The position numbers and the translations under genes are program-made. The notes under the pieces were generated by a model. That model did not search any database. It was not told the origin of the DNA and saw nothing but the letters and a program-made list of their open reading frames with translations. DNA of 43,489 nucleotides from Spirochaetales bacterium (GTDB taxonomy: Bacteria; Spirochaetota; Spirochaetia; DSM-27196; Alkalispirochaetaceae): contig JANQHT010000030.1 of assembly GCA_028282545.1 (NCBI GenBank), positions 1 through 43,489 of the forward strand, in the 5' to 3' direction. Positions 33,279-42,660 of the stretch are shown here, one piece after another (the first letter of the stretch is position 1; each line of letters begins with the position of its first letter).

Positions 33279-33433
33279 GCATGGTGGAAATCACATAGCC
33301 TTGGTACGGTTCGAGGATCAAAACGCTTGGCTTCGCTACGCTGCAGAGACGCGTTTTTTCCTTTCATGAAACCTGCCCCTTGACAGAGATAGAGTCGTCG
33401 GAAGGGGCTCAGCCGCCCTCAGTCCATAGTGAG
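33279..33433 (+). repeat. Dispersed structured repeat, copy C (reduced)
   Basis: In the gap between clpB and argH. Retained blocks in copy-A order: TGGTGGAAATCAC (left arm remnant), GCCTTGG, the inner stem AAAACGC (33320-33326) with GCGTTTT (33351-33357) around a 24-base core that differs from copy B by only two bases, and the tail TTGACA...GGGGCTC...GCCCTC.GTCCATA.TGAG (about 33379-33433). The GC-rich block and the right outer arm are missing, so this is a deleted or older copy. Its orientation and core orientation match copy A. Confidence 0.7.
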
Positions 33434-33462
33434 CGTTGCCGGAGGCGCCGCATTTCGCCGCC

Positions 33463-36039
33463 CTATCCCGCCGAAATCACCAGCTCCCCGTTTTTGGCGG
33501 AGACGTGCACCGTTGACCCGTCGGTGAACTCCCCGGCGAGCAATCGCCGAGCCAGCTCGTTCTGCAGGTGCTGTTGAACGGCGCGTTTTAGAGGGCGCGC
33601 GCCGAAGGCGGGGTCAAACCCCAGATCGGCCAGGGTGTTCATCGCGTCTTGGTTGACGTCCAAGGTCATGCGCCGTTCCGCCAAGCGCGCCGCCAGACGG
33701 TCGATCTCAAGGTGGACGATGGCCAGGATCTGCTCTCGCCCCAGCCGCCGGAAGGTGATCGTCTCGTCCAGCCGGTTGAGGAACTCCGGCTTGAAGCGCT
33801 GCTGGAGGAGCGCGGTAATCTCGGGTCGGATCGCCTCCATATCGTCCGCTTCAAGGATGAGGTCACTCCCGATGTTGCTGGTCATGATCACGATCGCGTT
33901 GCGGAAGTCCACCACGCGCCCCTGCCCGTCGGTGAGGCGCCCCTCGTCCAGAAGCTGCAGGAAGATGTTGTACACATCGGGGTGAGCCTTCTCGATCTCG
34001 TCGAAGAGAATCACCGAGTAGGGGCGGCGCCGCACGACTTCGGTGAGCTGACCGCCCTGGTCGTACCCCACGTATCCGGGCGGGGCACCGATAAGGCGGC
34101 TCACTGCGTGGCGTTCCATGTACTCGCTCATGTCGATGCGAGTGAGCGCCTTTTCGTCGTCAAAGAGGAACGCCGCCAGCGTCTTCGCCAGCTCCGTTTT
34201 TCCGACCCCGGTGGGACCGAGAAAGAGAAAAGTGCCGGAGGGGCGGTTCAGGTCGGCGATGCCGCTCTTATTGCGGCGGATCGCGTTGCTCACCGCCTCG
34301 ATAGCTCGCGGCTGGCCCACCACGCGGCGAGCAAGGATCGCCTCGAGGTCCAGGAGCTTCTCCATCTCGCTGCTCATCATCTTCGTCACGGGAACCCCGG
34401 TCCACGCCGAGACCACCCGGGCGATGTCGTCCTCGCCGATCTCCTCACGCAGGAGGGACGATTCGGCCTGCAGCTCCTTGAGGCGCTCCGAAAGCTCTTC
34501 CAGCTCGCGCTGCGCTTCCGGCACGCGGCCGTGCTTGATCTCCGCCGCCCGCGCCAAGTCTCCCTCGCGCTCGAACCGTTTCTCCTCGATGCTCAAGGAT
34601 TCGATCGTCTGCTTCTGGCTTCGGATACGGTCGATGGCCTCCTTTTCGTTCTGCCAGCGGACGAACATCTCGTCCCGCTGCGAGCGCAACTCCGCGAGTT
34701 CCGTTTCGATTTTCGACAACCTCTCGGCACTCGCGGAATCGTTCTCCTTGGAAACCGCCTGCTTCTCGATGTCGAGCTGCAGGATCTTCCGTTCGATCTG
34801 GTCCAGTTCCGTCGGCTGGCTCTCGATCTCCATCTTCACGCGACTGGCCGCCTCGTCGACGAGATCGATCGCCTTGTCGGGGAGAAAGCGGTTCGTGATG
34901 TATCGATCGGAAAGCGTTGCCGCCGCCAGCAGCGCCTCATCTCGAATACGCACGCCGTGGTGCACCTCGTAACGCTCCTGTAGCCCCCGGAGGATCGAAA
35001 CGGTGTCTTCTACCGACGGTTCCGAGGCAAAGACGGTCTGGAAGCGACGCTCAAAAGCGGCGTCCTTCTCTATATGTTTGCGATACTCGTCGAGTGTGGT
35101 GGCGCCGATCGCCCGCAGTTCACCCCGGGCGAGAGCGGGCTTCAACAGGTTCGAGGCGTCCATGGCACCCTCCGCGGAGCCCGCCCCGACAAGCGTGTGA
35201 AGCTCATCGATAAAGAGGATGATTTCGCCGTCGCTCTCGGCGATCTCCTCGATGACGCCCTTGAAGCGCTCTTCGAACTCGCCGCGGAACTTGGTCCCCG
35301 CCAGGAGGCTCCCCAAATCGAGCGACAGCAGGCGCTTGTTCTTGATCGATTCGGGGACGTCGCCGCTGACGATGCGCCGGGCAAGCCCCTCGGCGATCGC
35401 CGTTTTGCCGACCCCCGGTTCGCCGATGAGAACGGGATTGTTCTTCGTGCGTCTGGAGAGGACCTGCATGACCCGGCGGATCTCCTCGTCCCTCCCGATA
35501 ACCGGATCGAGCTTTTCCCGGCGTGCCAACGCCGTGAGGTCGCGACAGTACCGTTCAAGGGCGCGTTGCCGATCCTCGTGATTCTGTGAGTCCACGCGCT
35601 TGCCCGCACGAAGCTGCTTCAGGACTCCGTTGACCCGCTCGGCTCGGACGCCGACGGAGTGAAAGAGCTCCGCCGCGCGCGTTCCCGACTCGACGAGGGC
35701 CAGGAAGAGGTGTTCGGTACTGACGTAGTCATCGCCCATCTCTATCCGCGACTTGTCCGCTTTGGCAAAGAGCTTCTGGAGCGCCCCCGACGACTGGAGT
35801 TGCGCGGAATCGCCGAAGGCTTTCGGGAGCCGCCCTATCTCCGTCCGTAGCGCCCCGCCGATCTCTTCCGGACGTACATCGAGGCGCTGGAGAATCGCCG
35901 GTACGATTCCCTCCTTCTGTTCCACCAGGGCAAGCGCGAGGTGGAGCGGCTCGAGAGTGCCGTTATCGTGTTGATGCGCCACCGTCGCCGCGTCCTGAAC
36001 GGCTCCCTGCGCCTTGGTCGTGTAGTTATCGAATGTCAT
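33463..36039 (-). CDS. clpB: ClpB disaggregase
   Basis: A hexameric AAA+ chaperone that works with DnaK to dissolve aggregates. 858 residues, full length. The N domain begins [17 protein letters not shown]. The first ATPase domain has Walker A GEPGVGKT (206-213). A coiled-coil M domain follows, roughly 400-525 (Gln/Glu/Arg-rich, [11 protein letters not shown]). The second ATPase domain has [15 protein letters not shown] near residue 605, [14 protein letters not shown], and [17 protein letters not shown] at the C-terminus. No CIRCE (HrcA) inverted repeat was seen upstream; a sigma-70-like promoter lies at 36055-36083. Divergent from the giant OmpA-tailed gene. Confidence 0.98.
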   Translation of the reverse strand: MTFDNYTTKAQGAVQDAATVAHQHDNGTLEPLHLALALVEQKEGIVPAILQRLDVRPEEIGGALRTEIGRLPKAFGDSAQLQSSGALQKLFAKADKSRIEMGDDYVSTEHLFLALVESGTRAAELFHSVGVRAERVNGVLKQLRAGKRVDSQNHEDRQRALERYCRDLTALARREKLDPVIGRDEEIRRVMQVLSRRTKNNPVLIGEPGVGKTAIAEGLARRIVSGDVPESIKNKRLLSLDLGSLLAGTKFRGEFEERFKGVIEEIAESDGEIILFIDELHTLVGAGSAEGAMDASNLLKPALARGELRAIGATTLDEYRKHIEKDAAFERRFQTVFASEPSVEDTVSILRGLQERYEVHHGVRIRDEALLAAATLSDRYITNRFLPDKAIDLVDEAASRVKMEIESQPTELDQIERKILQLDIEKQAVSKENDSASAERLSKIETELAELRSQRDEMFVRWQNEKEAIDRIRSQKQTIESLSIEEKRFEREGDLARAAEIKHGRVPEAQRELEELSERLKELQAESSLLREEIGEDDIARVVSAWTGVPVTKMMSSEMEKLLDLEAILARRVVGQPRAIEAVSNAIRRNKSGIADLNRPSGTFLFLGPTGVGKTELAKTLAAFLFDDEKALTRIDMSEYMERHAVSRLIGAPPGYVGYDQGGQLTEVVRRRPYSVILFDEIEKAHPDVYNIFLQLLDEGRLTDGQGRVVDFRNAIVIMTSNIGSDLILEADDMEAIRPEITALLQQRFKPEFLNRLDETITFRRLGREQILAIVHLEIDRLAARLAERRMTLDVNQDAMNTLADLGFDPAFGARPLKRAVQQHLQNELARRLLAGEFTDGSTVHVSAKNGELVISAG

Positions 36040-36054
36040 ATGGTACCTGATGCA

Positions 36055-36083
36055 AAGATACTAAGGGGCGCAAAATGCGACAA
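36055..36083 (-). promoter_or_regulatory. Candidate sigma-70 promoter of clpB
   Basis: On the minus strand TTGTCG (36083-36078) and TATCTT (36060-36055) are separated by exactly 17 bases, about 16 bases before the clpB ATG. Both hexamers match four of six consensus positions. No heat-shock operator is visible in it. Confidence 0.5.
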
Positions 36084-36125
36084 ATAGTCGGAAATCGACG
36101 GCGAGTGAGATACAATCTCCCTGTC

Positions 36126-39100
36126 ATGAACGCAAAGAGAACCGCTCTGAGCACGATTATCGTTTTGGCGGCGGTGGTCGCACCCCTCGTTGTCGCCTAC
36201 GAACCGGCACCGGGGGGCGATTTGATCGATCAGTTCGCATCTCCGATTTCGCTCGGTCGAAGCGGGGCCCCGCCCATGCAGGAGTCCGTTTCCGGCGATA
36301 CGATCAATCCTGCCGCGAGCGCCCTGAAACAACGAACGCATCTGGACGCGAGCTACCTTTCGATCGTTTCGGACGGTTCCGTCCGGGGGCACGCTGCGAA
36401 TATCGGCGCGGCGTTCCCCTACCCGGTGGGCGTCTTCTCCGGCTCTCTTTCGTTCATGAGCGTTGATGAGACGGCGATAAACCTCGGGCAACGGGTGGGC
36501 GTATCCCTCGGGTTCAGCAAGGACCTCTACCCACGCCTCCTTTTCGGCGCCGGCCTCCGCGGCCGGTACGGTTCGAACGAAGGTGAATCGGGGTTTGCCG
36601 GCGGACTCGACCTGGGGGTGATCAACACGATCGGAGCGGTGGGCCCGCTTCGGGACGTCTCCTGGGGCCTTGCCGTCACGCAGATGGGCAATGGACTCGC
36701 ACTCGGATACCCATCGGCGAGTCCCGCGCCCTTCACACCGGCGCTCTCCGCGTCCGCCACGGTGGTCGACACCGATTCCTTCGACCTCGGAGCGACTTTC
36801 CGCCTCACGGCGCCGACCTTTCAGAGCGTGACCGCCCACGCAACGCTCGCCGCGAAGCTCTTTGACCGCGTCTCTATTGCCGGCGGGTGGGACTTCAACG
36901 CCGCCGAGACGGGCGCCTCGAATCTACCGTCGCTCTCCCTGACGTATCACGCGCGTACGGACCTCAAGACAACCGAGGGGTTCGTCGCCGAGCAGGGGTG
37001 GGCACGCAGTGAGATCGACGTTCACGGTGCCTTCGCCCCGCTCTACGACGACGTGTACGCAGCGGGACTCGGCTTGAATGCCGCTCTGGGTGTAGTAGAC
37101 GAAGATCCCCCGAGCGTCGGCGTCGACTACACGGAAGAGCGGTACCTCTCACCCAACAACGACGGCGCATCGGACGAGCTGCTGCTCCCGATTGATATCA
37201 CGGACGAACGCTACGTGAAAGGGTGGGCGCTTTCCATCTACGACGAATCGGGAGCGCTGGTGCAGACGATCGAAAACAAGGAGCAACGGGAGGAAAACGT
37301 CACCTTCCGCAACGTCCTTGACCGTCTCTTCTACGTCAAGCAGGGCGTCGACGTGCCCCCGGAAGTTCGTTGGGACGGGCGCACCGCCGAAGGGGGCCTT
37401 GCCCCGGACGGCCGATACACCTTTACCGTCAGTGCCTTCGACGACAACGCAAACGCGGCGGTCACCGACTCCTTTACCGTGACGATAGACGCCACGCCTC
37501 CGGCCGTCGCTATCGTCGAACCGGATGACCCGGACGACCTGATCTTCTCTCCCAACGGCGACAACAACAAGGACACGATCGTGGTCGACCAGGAGGGCTC
37601 CGAGGAGGACCAGTGGATCGTCGAGGTCAGAGATGTGGACGACCGGGTCATCCGCGAGGAACGGTTCGCCGCAACCCGACCGGCTTCGTTTGAATGGGAC
37701 GGGCGCGATGACCAGGGTGCCCTCGTTCCCGACGGCGTCTACTCGGTGACGAGTTCCTCCGTGGACCGTGCGGAGAACCGCGGCGCCGCCACGCTGGCGA
37801 ATATCATCGTCAACACGGAACCGACGCCGCTGGGCCTCACGGTGGATCGCTCCGAAATCTCACCCAACGGTGACGGCGTTTCCGACGCCCTCACGCTCAC
37901 TCCGGACGTCCCCGTAAAAGAGGGAATCCGGACGTGGCAATACGTCATCATTGACGCAAACGAGACGGCGGTTCGCACCATACAATCGAACAGCGAAACG
38001 CCCGAGTCTTGGGAGTTCGACGGTCGGGCGGACGACGGTAGCCGCCTCCCCGAGGGAAGGTACGTGGCGGAGTTCTCCGTCCGGTACAACAACGGGAACA
38101 ATCCGGTGGTACAATCGCCGCGGCTCACGGTCGATGTGACGCCTCCCTTTGCGTCGGTCCGGCCCGACGTTGAGGTCTTTTCGCCGAACGGCGACGGAAG
38201 GATCGACGCCGTTACCTTCGCACAGGTGGCGGATGCAATTCGCGCCTGGACAGGAACGATCCGTGACTCTCAGGGCACCGTGGTACGCTCCTTCCAGTGG
38301 AGCGGAGAGCCCCTGGCGACGCTCCCCTGGGACGGGCGCGACGACAAGAACGAGCAACTCCCGGACGGGACGTACCGGTACGTTCTCTCCGGTCGTGACG
38401 TCGCGGGAAACCTCACGGAGACCGCGCCGGCAGCCGTTCGGCTGGATACGCGGGAAACCCCGGTCTTTGTCTCAACCGGAACGGAGGCGTTCTCCCCGAA
38501 CGGCGACGGGCGCAAAGATCGCATTTCGATCTTCCCGGAACTTGCGGACCGCCGCGGCGTGACCGGGTACTCGGTGGCGATTCTCGATGCAAACAACGAA
38601 CCGGTTGCATCGATCGAGAGACGCAACGCGCCCCCGGACGACGTTGAGTGGGACGGTCGCCTTCCCGGAGGGAGGATAATTCCCGACGGCGAGTATCAGG
38701 TGAGCCTCGTGGTTGACTACCTCCACGGCAACCGGCCCGGCGCGGTGAGCGCGCCCTTCACCGTGGACACGGTGGCACCGACCGCCTCGTTTTCGCTGGG
38801 CGATACGCTCTTCTCTCCCGACGGAGACGGCAACAAGGACGTGATCGCGATTGAGCAGAGCTCCTCCGCCGAGTCGAGTTGGACAATGGAGGTGGTTGCA
38901 TCCAACGGCACGGTGGTCCGCACCGTTGTCGCCTCGGGCACGCTGCAGCCCACGGAGTGGGACGGAACCGACGACAGCGGGAATCAGGTACCGGACGGCC
39001 CGTACCGGTATCGCCTCCGGTCGGTAGACGAATCGGGGAACCCCTTCGAAACCGTTTCAGCACCGTTCACGGTAGATACGGCGCCGGTGGCGGTCCGGTT

Positions 39101-41387
39101 GACGCAGTCGGAAACGGCCTTCAGCCCCAACGGTGACGACATCAAGGAGAGCGTCACGATCACGCCCGTCGCTACGAGTGATGACGAAGTCGATTCGTGG
39201 TCGATACGAATCGCCGGGGAAGACGACGAAACGGTCCTGGAACGGGAGTTTACCGGTGGCCTAATACCCTTTGAATGGCGCGGGGAAACGGAACGCGGTC
39301 GCGCTCCGGATGGGGAGTACCGGGTGCTGGTGGTAACGCGATTCTCCAAGGGGAACATAGAACTCGCCTCTACACGGCGTCCCATAGTACTGGACACGCA
39401 GGCCCCCACGGCCACCGTCGCGATCAACGGCGACGTTTTCTCTCCCAACGGTGACGGCAACCTCGATACGCTCCGGATCGACCAGGAGACATCGATCGAA
39501 CAGCGCTGGGCGGCGACGATCTCCGACGCCTCGGGCAACCTGGTACGCGGGTACGACTGGATCGAGCGCCCGGAGGCAACGATCCTCTTTGACGGCCTCG
39601 CCGAGGGGCGCAGGCGGCTCCCGGACGGCACCTACACGTACGAACTCTTCTCCACCGACGAGGCGGGCAACACCGGTGGTTCCGGGCCGCGCTCCTTCGA
39701 AATCGTGACGACCGACACGCCCCTGGAACTCGTTGCCGACACCGCCGCCTTCTCGCCGGACGGTGACGGCCGCCTCGACTCGGTGGTGCTCACGCCCCGG
39801 GCGGGCAGCACCGTGGGTATCACTCGCTACGCCTTGGCCGTAACGGATGCAGCCGATGATATCGTCTTTGAGCGGTCCGGCACGCGCCTGCCCGACGCGT
39901 TTGACTGGAACGGCCGCACCGGCACCGGCACCGGCGGGACGCTCCCGGACGGTACCTACACGGCCTCCCTCTCCCTGACCTATCGTCACGGGAACGCCCC
40001 GGTGGCGCGGAGCATACCGATCCTCCTGGACACGGCCGCACCGGACGTCTCCGTTCGCGCCGACGCGGCGATCTTCTCACCCAACGGGGACGGTCAACGC
40101 GACACGGTGACTATTTCCCAGACGAGCGAAAACGCCGACGGGTGGCGGGCCACCATCGTGAACGACGACGGCGACGTGGTGCGCCGCTTTGGGTGGCCCG
40201 ACCGCGTGGCCACCGTCGTCTGGGACGGAACCGACGAAGCGGGCAACCGCGTTCCGGACCGGACGTACACGTACGAGGTCGCCGGCGAGGACGTTGCCGG
40301 CAACCGCTCGTCGGCCTCCGTCGCATCGATCCGGGTCGATACGCGACCGGTGCGCCTCTACGTAACCGTGGCGGAGCGCGCCTTTTCACCCAACGGTGAC
40401 GGCGTCCTCGACTCGCTTCCGGTGCGGCTGATCAACACGCGCCCGGACGGCGTCGAGTACCGGACCGTTGAGTTTGTCGGTGCCGATGGTACGGTCGCAC
40501 GGACCTTCCGGGCCGAGGAGTCACCGGCGCGGGAGGAACTGACATGGGACGGCCGCACCCGGACCGCTGTGGCGGCGGACGGGTTGTACCGCGTACGGTT
40601 TCGGGCGGCCTACGACAACGGGACGATCGCCGAGGCGCTCTCGCCCCCCGTTCGGATCGACACCGTTGGGCCGGACCTGGCCGCAACGGTGCGGGGCCTC
40701 CCCTTCTCCCCGGACAACGACGGTCTCAACGACGAGTTGTCGATCGACCTGTCGGTGAGCGACGAAAGCGCAATCGAGGAGTGGATCTTCGCGGTGAACG
40801 ATCGAAACGCACGCCCCTTCCAGATTTTCGAAGGTTCCGGCACCCCCAGGGACAACCTTATCTGGGACGGCCGCTCGCAAAGGGGTGAACTGGTCATCAG
40901 CGCCGAGGACTATCCCTATCTCTTCACGGCGGTGGACGCCGTGGGAAACAGCTCCAGCGAAACGGGTCTCATACCCGTTGATATCCTGGTGATTCGTGAC
41001 GGTGACCGGCTGAAGGTCCAGATCTCGAACATCAATTTCGAACCGAACAGCCCGGAACTGCAGCTCGATGTCGGCAGCGAGGCGGGCCGGAAAAACGTGG
41101 CCGTCCTCGATCGGCTGGTGGAAGTCTTCGACAAGTACGAGAGCTACGCGATTCGCATCGAGGGACACGCGGTCAACGTGACCGGCACCGACCGGGAAGA
41201 GCGCGAGGAGCTGCAGCCCCTTTCCCTCGCCCGGGCGCAAACGGTGCGCGGCGCCCTTGTCGAGCGCGGCATGGAACCGGACAGGATTTCAACGCTCGGG
41301 CGGGGCGGAACGGAACCGCTGGTACCCCACGGGGACCTGGAAAACCGGTGGAAGAACCGGCGCGTCGAGTTCATCCTGCTCCGTTGA
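36126..41387 (+). CDS. Giant outer-membrane protein: N-terminal barrel-like region, twelve FlgD-like Ig repeats, C-terminal OmpA domain
   Basis: 1,753 residues from ATG 36126 (signal peptide MNAKRTALSTIIVLAAVV...AY). Residues about 20-335 form alternating-strand, Gly/aromatic-rich sequence like spirochaete outer-membrane barrels of the PorV/UPF0164 kind (ISLGRSGAPPMQ, NPAASALKQ, FPVGVFSGSL-like strands). Residues about 340-1615 hold twelve FlgD-type Ig units marked by F-S-P-N-G-D-G and a following W-D-G-R...P-D-G-x-Y. The C-terminal 125 residues are an OmpA-like peptidoglycan-binding domain: NINFEPNSPELQ, IRIEGHAVN, SLARAQTVRGALVERGM, ISTLGRGGTEPL, RRVEF. The design suggests an outer-membrane-anchored rod tied to peptidoglycan. 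A TACAAT at 36111-36116 may be its -10. The function is inferred from domain order. Confidence 0.9.
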   Translation: MNAKRTALSTIIVLAAVVAPLVVAYEPAPGGDLIDQFASPISLGRSGAPPMQESVSGDTINPAASALKQRTHLDASYLSIVSDGSVRGHAANIGAAFPYPVGVFSGSLSFMSVDETAINLGQRVGVSLGFSKDLYPRLLFGAGLRGRYGSNEGESGFAGGLDLGVINTIGAVGPLRDVSWGLAVTQMGNGLALGYPSASPAPFTPALSASATVVDTDSFDLGATFRLTAPTFQSVTAHATLAAKLFDRVSIAGGWDFNAAETGASNLPSLSLTYHARTDLKTTEGFVAEQGWARSEIDVHGAFAPLYDDVYAAGLGLNAALGVVDEDPPSVGVDYTEERYLSPNNDGASDELLLPIDITDERYVKGWALSIYDESGALVQTIENKEQREENVTFRNVLDRLFYVKQGVDVPPEVRWDGRTAEGGLAPDGRYTFTVSAFDDNANAAVTDSFTVTIDATPPAVAIVEPDDPDDLIFSPNGDNNKDTIVVDQEGSEEDQWIVEVRDVDDRVIREERFAATRPASFEWDGRDDQGALVPDGVYSVTSSSVDRAENRGAATLANIIVNTEPTPLGLTVDRSEISPNGDGVSDALTLTPDVPVKEGIRTWQYVIIDANETAVRTIQSNSETPESWEFDGRADDGSRLPEGRYVAEFSVRYNNGNNPVVQSPRLTVDVTPPFASVRPDVEVFSPNGDGRIDAVTFAQVADAIRAWTGTIRDSQGTVVRSFQWSGEPLATLPWDGRDDKNEQLPDGTYRYVLSGRDVAGNLTETAPAAVRLDTRETPVFVSTGTEAFSPNGDGRKDRISIFPELADRRGVTGYSVAILDANNEPVASIERRNAPPDDVEWDGRLPGGRIIPDGEYQVSLVVDYLHGNRPGAVSAPFTVDTVAPTASFSLGDTLFSPDGDGNKDVIAIEQSSSAESSWTMEVVASNGTVVRTVVASGTLQPTEWDGTDDSGNQVPDGPYRYRLRSVDESGNPFETVSAPFTVDTAPVAVRLTQSETAFSPNGDDIKESVTITPVATSDDEVDSWSIRIAGEDDETVLEREFTGGLIPFEWRGETERGRAPDGEYRVLVVTRFSKGNIELASTRRPIVLDTQAPTATVAINGDVFSPNGDGNLDTLRIDQETSIEQRWAATISDASGNLVRGYDWIERPEATILFDGLAEGRRRLPDGTYTYELFSTDEAGNTGGSGPRSFEIVTTDTPLELVADTAAFSPDGDGRLDSVVLTPRAGSTVGITRYALAVTDAADDIVFERSGTRLPDAFDWNGRTGTGTGGTLPDGTYTASLSLTYRHGNAPVARSIPILLDTAAPDVSVRADAAIFSPNGDGQRDTVTISQTSENADGWRATIVNDDGDVVRRFGWPDRVATVVWDGTDEAGNRVPDRTYTYEVAGEDVAGNRSSASVASIRVDTRPVRLYVTVAERAFSPNGDGVLDSLPVRLINTRPDGVEYRTVEFVGADGTVARTFRAEESPAREELTWDGRTRTAVAADGLYRVRFRAAYDNGTIAEALSPPVRIDTVGPDLAATVRGLPFSPDNDGLNDELSIDLSVSDESAIEEWIFAVNDRNARPFQIFEGSGTPRDNLIWDGRSQRGELVISAEDYPYLFTAVDAVGNSSSETGLIPVDILVIRDGDRLKVQISNINFEPNSPELQLDVGSEAGRKNVAVLDRLVEVFDKYESYAIRIEGHAVNVTGTDREEREELQPLSLARAQTVRGALVERGMEPDRISTLGRGGTEPLVPHGDLENRWKNRRVEFILLR
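37144..40960 (+). repeat. Twelve tandem FlgD-like Ig units, mostly in alternating A/B pairs
   Basis: Copies of the S-P-(N/D)-x-D motif start near 37144, 37540, 37858, 38176, 38487, 38810, 39119, 39434, 39750, 40071, 40382 and 40704. After the first gap (about 396 bases) they are spaced 309-323 bases apart, about 105 residues. Units ending in a D-x-A-G-N pattern (A) alternate with units ending in Y/F-x-x-G-N (B), giving five A-B pairs of about 210 residues between two single A-type end units. The DNA is diverged, so this is a protein-level repeat. Confidence 0.85.
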
Positions 41388-41421
41388 TCAAATCGGACGT
41401 CAGTGCTACGATGGGCTATAT

Positions 41422-42660
41422 ATGGTGGGTCCACCCCCTTTGATCCGAGTAGCACCACTATTTGTGGTGCTATTTTTTCTTTGTGTAATCCTTCCGGCGG
41501 AGGAGGCGCCCCTCCTCCCGGCGAGAGTGACCGATATCGAGTACGTCGGAGCAAAACGCACGCGTCCCGTTGTGTTGGATCGGTACGTCTCCTTTGGTGT
41601 GGATGACACGATCGGTGCCGATGACCTCGAGCGGGCGCGCCAGGAGCTTCGTGAGAGCGGTCTCTTCGCGGACGTTCTGGTGGAAACCGTTCCCGCCGAC
41701 GACGGTGTGGCGGTGCGGTTTGTCCTGGACGAGAAATGGACGCTTGTGCCTTTTCCGTTTTTCTCAGCCTCCGGCGGGCGCTACCGGGGCGGCCTGGTGC
41801 TCATCGAATCGAACGCGTTTGGCTTCGACAAGCAGATCGTTGCCGTTGGAATCGGGGGCAACACGGGGTTTTCCACGTTTCTCCTGTACGACGATCCCGC
41901 CTTTCTCGGTTCGCGCTGGCAGACAACGCTCGCCACGTCCCTGGGAACGGACGAACTCGAACGGACCGACTCCGGCGGGAGTGTCCTGTGGCGCCGCGAC
42001 GCCAACGTTGTCGCGGTGACGCCCCGGGTGGGATACCGCGTGACGGACGCACTGGAACCGTCGGTAGGTGTGGAGTTCACGGCGTTCGATTTTCAAAGCG
42101 AAGATCCCCGTGCGCCCGATCCCGGCGCCACCGGGGCGGTGACGCCCAGCGTGCGCGTTGCCTTCGACGATCGGCGCCTGGGAAGGGTCCTCTTCTTCGG
42201 TCCGGAGATGACGGTTGAAACCAAGCTCTACGGTTCGGACGTTTCTATCGACGGTGAAGCGGAATACAGCGTACCGGTAGCCGGTCTGCACAGGCTGCGC
42301 TTTCGCGCGGCCGGGGGGTTCGGTGATCGTCCGCTGCTCCTGGAACAGGACGTGGGAGGATCGGACGGGTATCGCACCCTGCCGTCGGGAACGCTCTTTG
42401 CCGACGACTACGCGACGGTGGCGCTGTTCGCCGACGTGGTTGTTCTCGAACAGAACTGGGGCGCCGTGACGTTGACTCCGTTCTGGGAAACGGGGTTCTT
42501 TGATACGGAACGCACCGGGCGAAGGGCGTTCTACGGTCCCGGCGGCGGACTGCGCGTCTACATACGGCAGGTGGCGATCCCGGCGCTCGGAATCGACGTG
42601 GCATACAACCTTGTGGAGGAGTCCACAGTGTTCAGCGTGGCGGTGGGAATGGGGATGTAA
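41422..42660 (+). CDS. Omp85-like outer-membrane protein with a single POTRA domain
   Basis: 412 residues from ATG 41422. A signal peptide (RVAPLFVVLFFLCVILPAEEA) is followed by one POTRA domain (VTDIEYVGAKRTRPVVLDRY, ELRESGLFADVLVETVPADDGVAVRFVLDEKWTL). A strand-rich barrel with FGFDKQIVAVGIGGNTGFSTFLLYDDPAFLGSR and LEPSVGVEFTAFDFQ follows. BamA has five POTRAs, so this is a short TamA/BamA relative or a surface-antigen protein rather than the main BamA. The last residues, SVAVGMGM, do not end in the usual aromatic. The start has no strong ribosome site. The T-rich signal-peptide codons coincide with a terminator-like hairpin. It follows the giant OmpA-tailed gene by 34 bases and overlaps the kinase gene by one base. 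Confidence 0.85.
   Translation: MVGPPPLIRVAPLFVVLFFLCVILPAEEAPLLPARVTDIEYVGAKRTRPVVLDRYVSFGVDDTIGADDLERARQELRESGLFADVLVETVPADDGVAVRFVLDEKWTLVPFPFFSASGGRYRGGLVLIESNAFGFDKQIVAVGIGGNTGFSTFLLYDDPAFLGSRWQTTLATSLGTDELERTDSGGSVLWRRDANVVAVTPRVGYRVTDALEPSVGVEFTAFDFQSEDPRAPDPGATGAVTPSVRVAFDDRRLGRVLFFGPEMTVETKLYGSDVSIDGEAEYSVPVAGLHRLRFRAAGGFGDRPLLLEQDVGGSDGYRTLPSGTLFADDYATVALFADVVVLEQNWGAVTLTPFWETGFFDTERTGRRAFYGPGGGLRVYIRQVAIPALGIDVAYNLVEESTVFSVAVGMGM
41451..41478 (+). terminator. Intrinsic-terminator-like hairpin inside the Omp85-like coding start
   Basis: AGCACCAC (41451-41458) pairs perfectly with GTGGTGCT (41464-41471) around a five-base loop, followed by A and six T. It lies 64 bases after the stop of the giant gene and covers codons 11-19 of the Omp85-like gene. 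It could end the upstream transcript or act as an attenuator. Confidence 0.6.

Noticed and set aside
36040-36125. CIRCE/HrcA operator upstream of clpB
   Set aside because: No TTAGCACTC-N9-GAGTGCTAA-like inverted repeat is present in the divergent gap.
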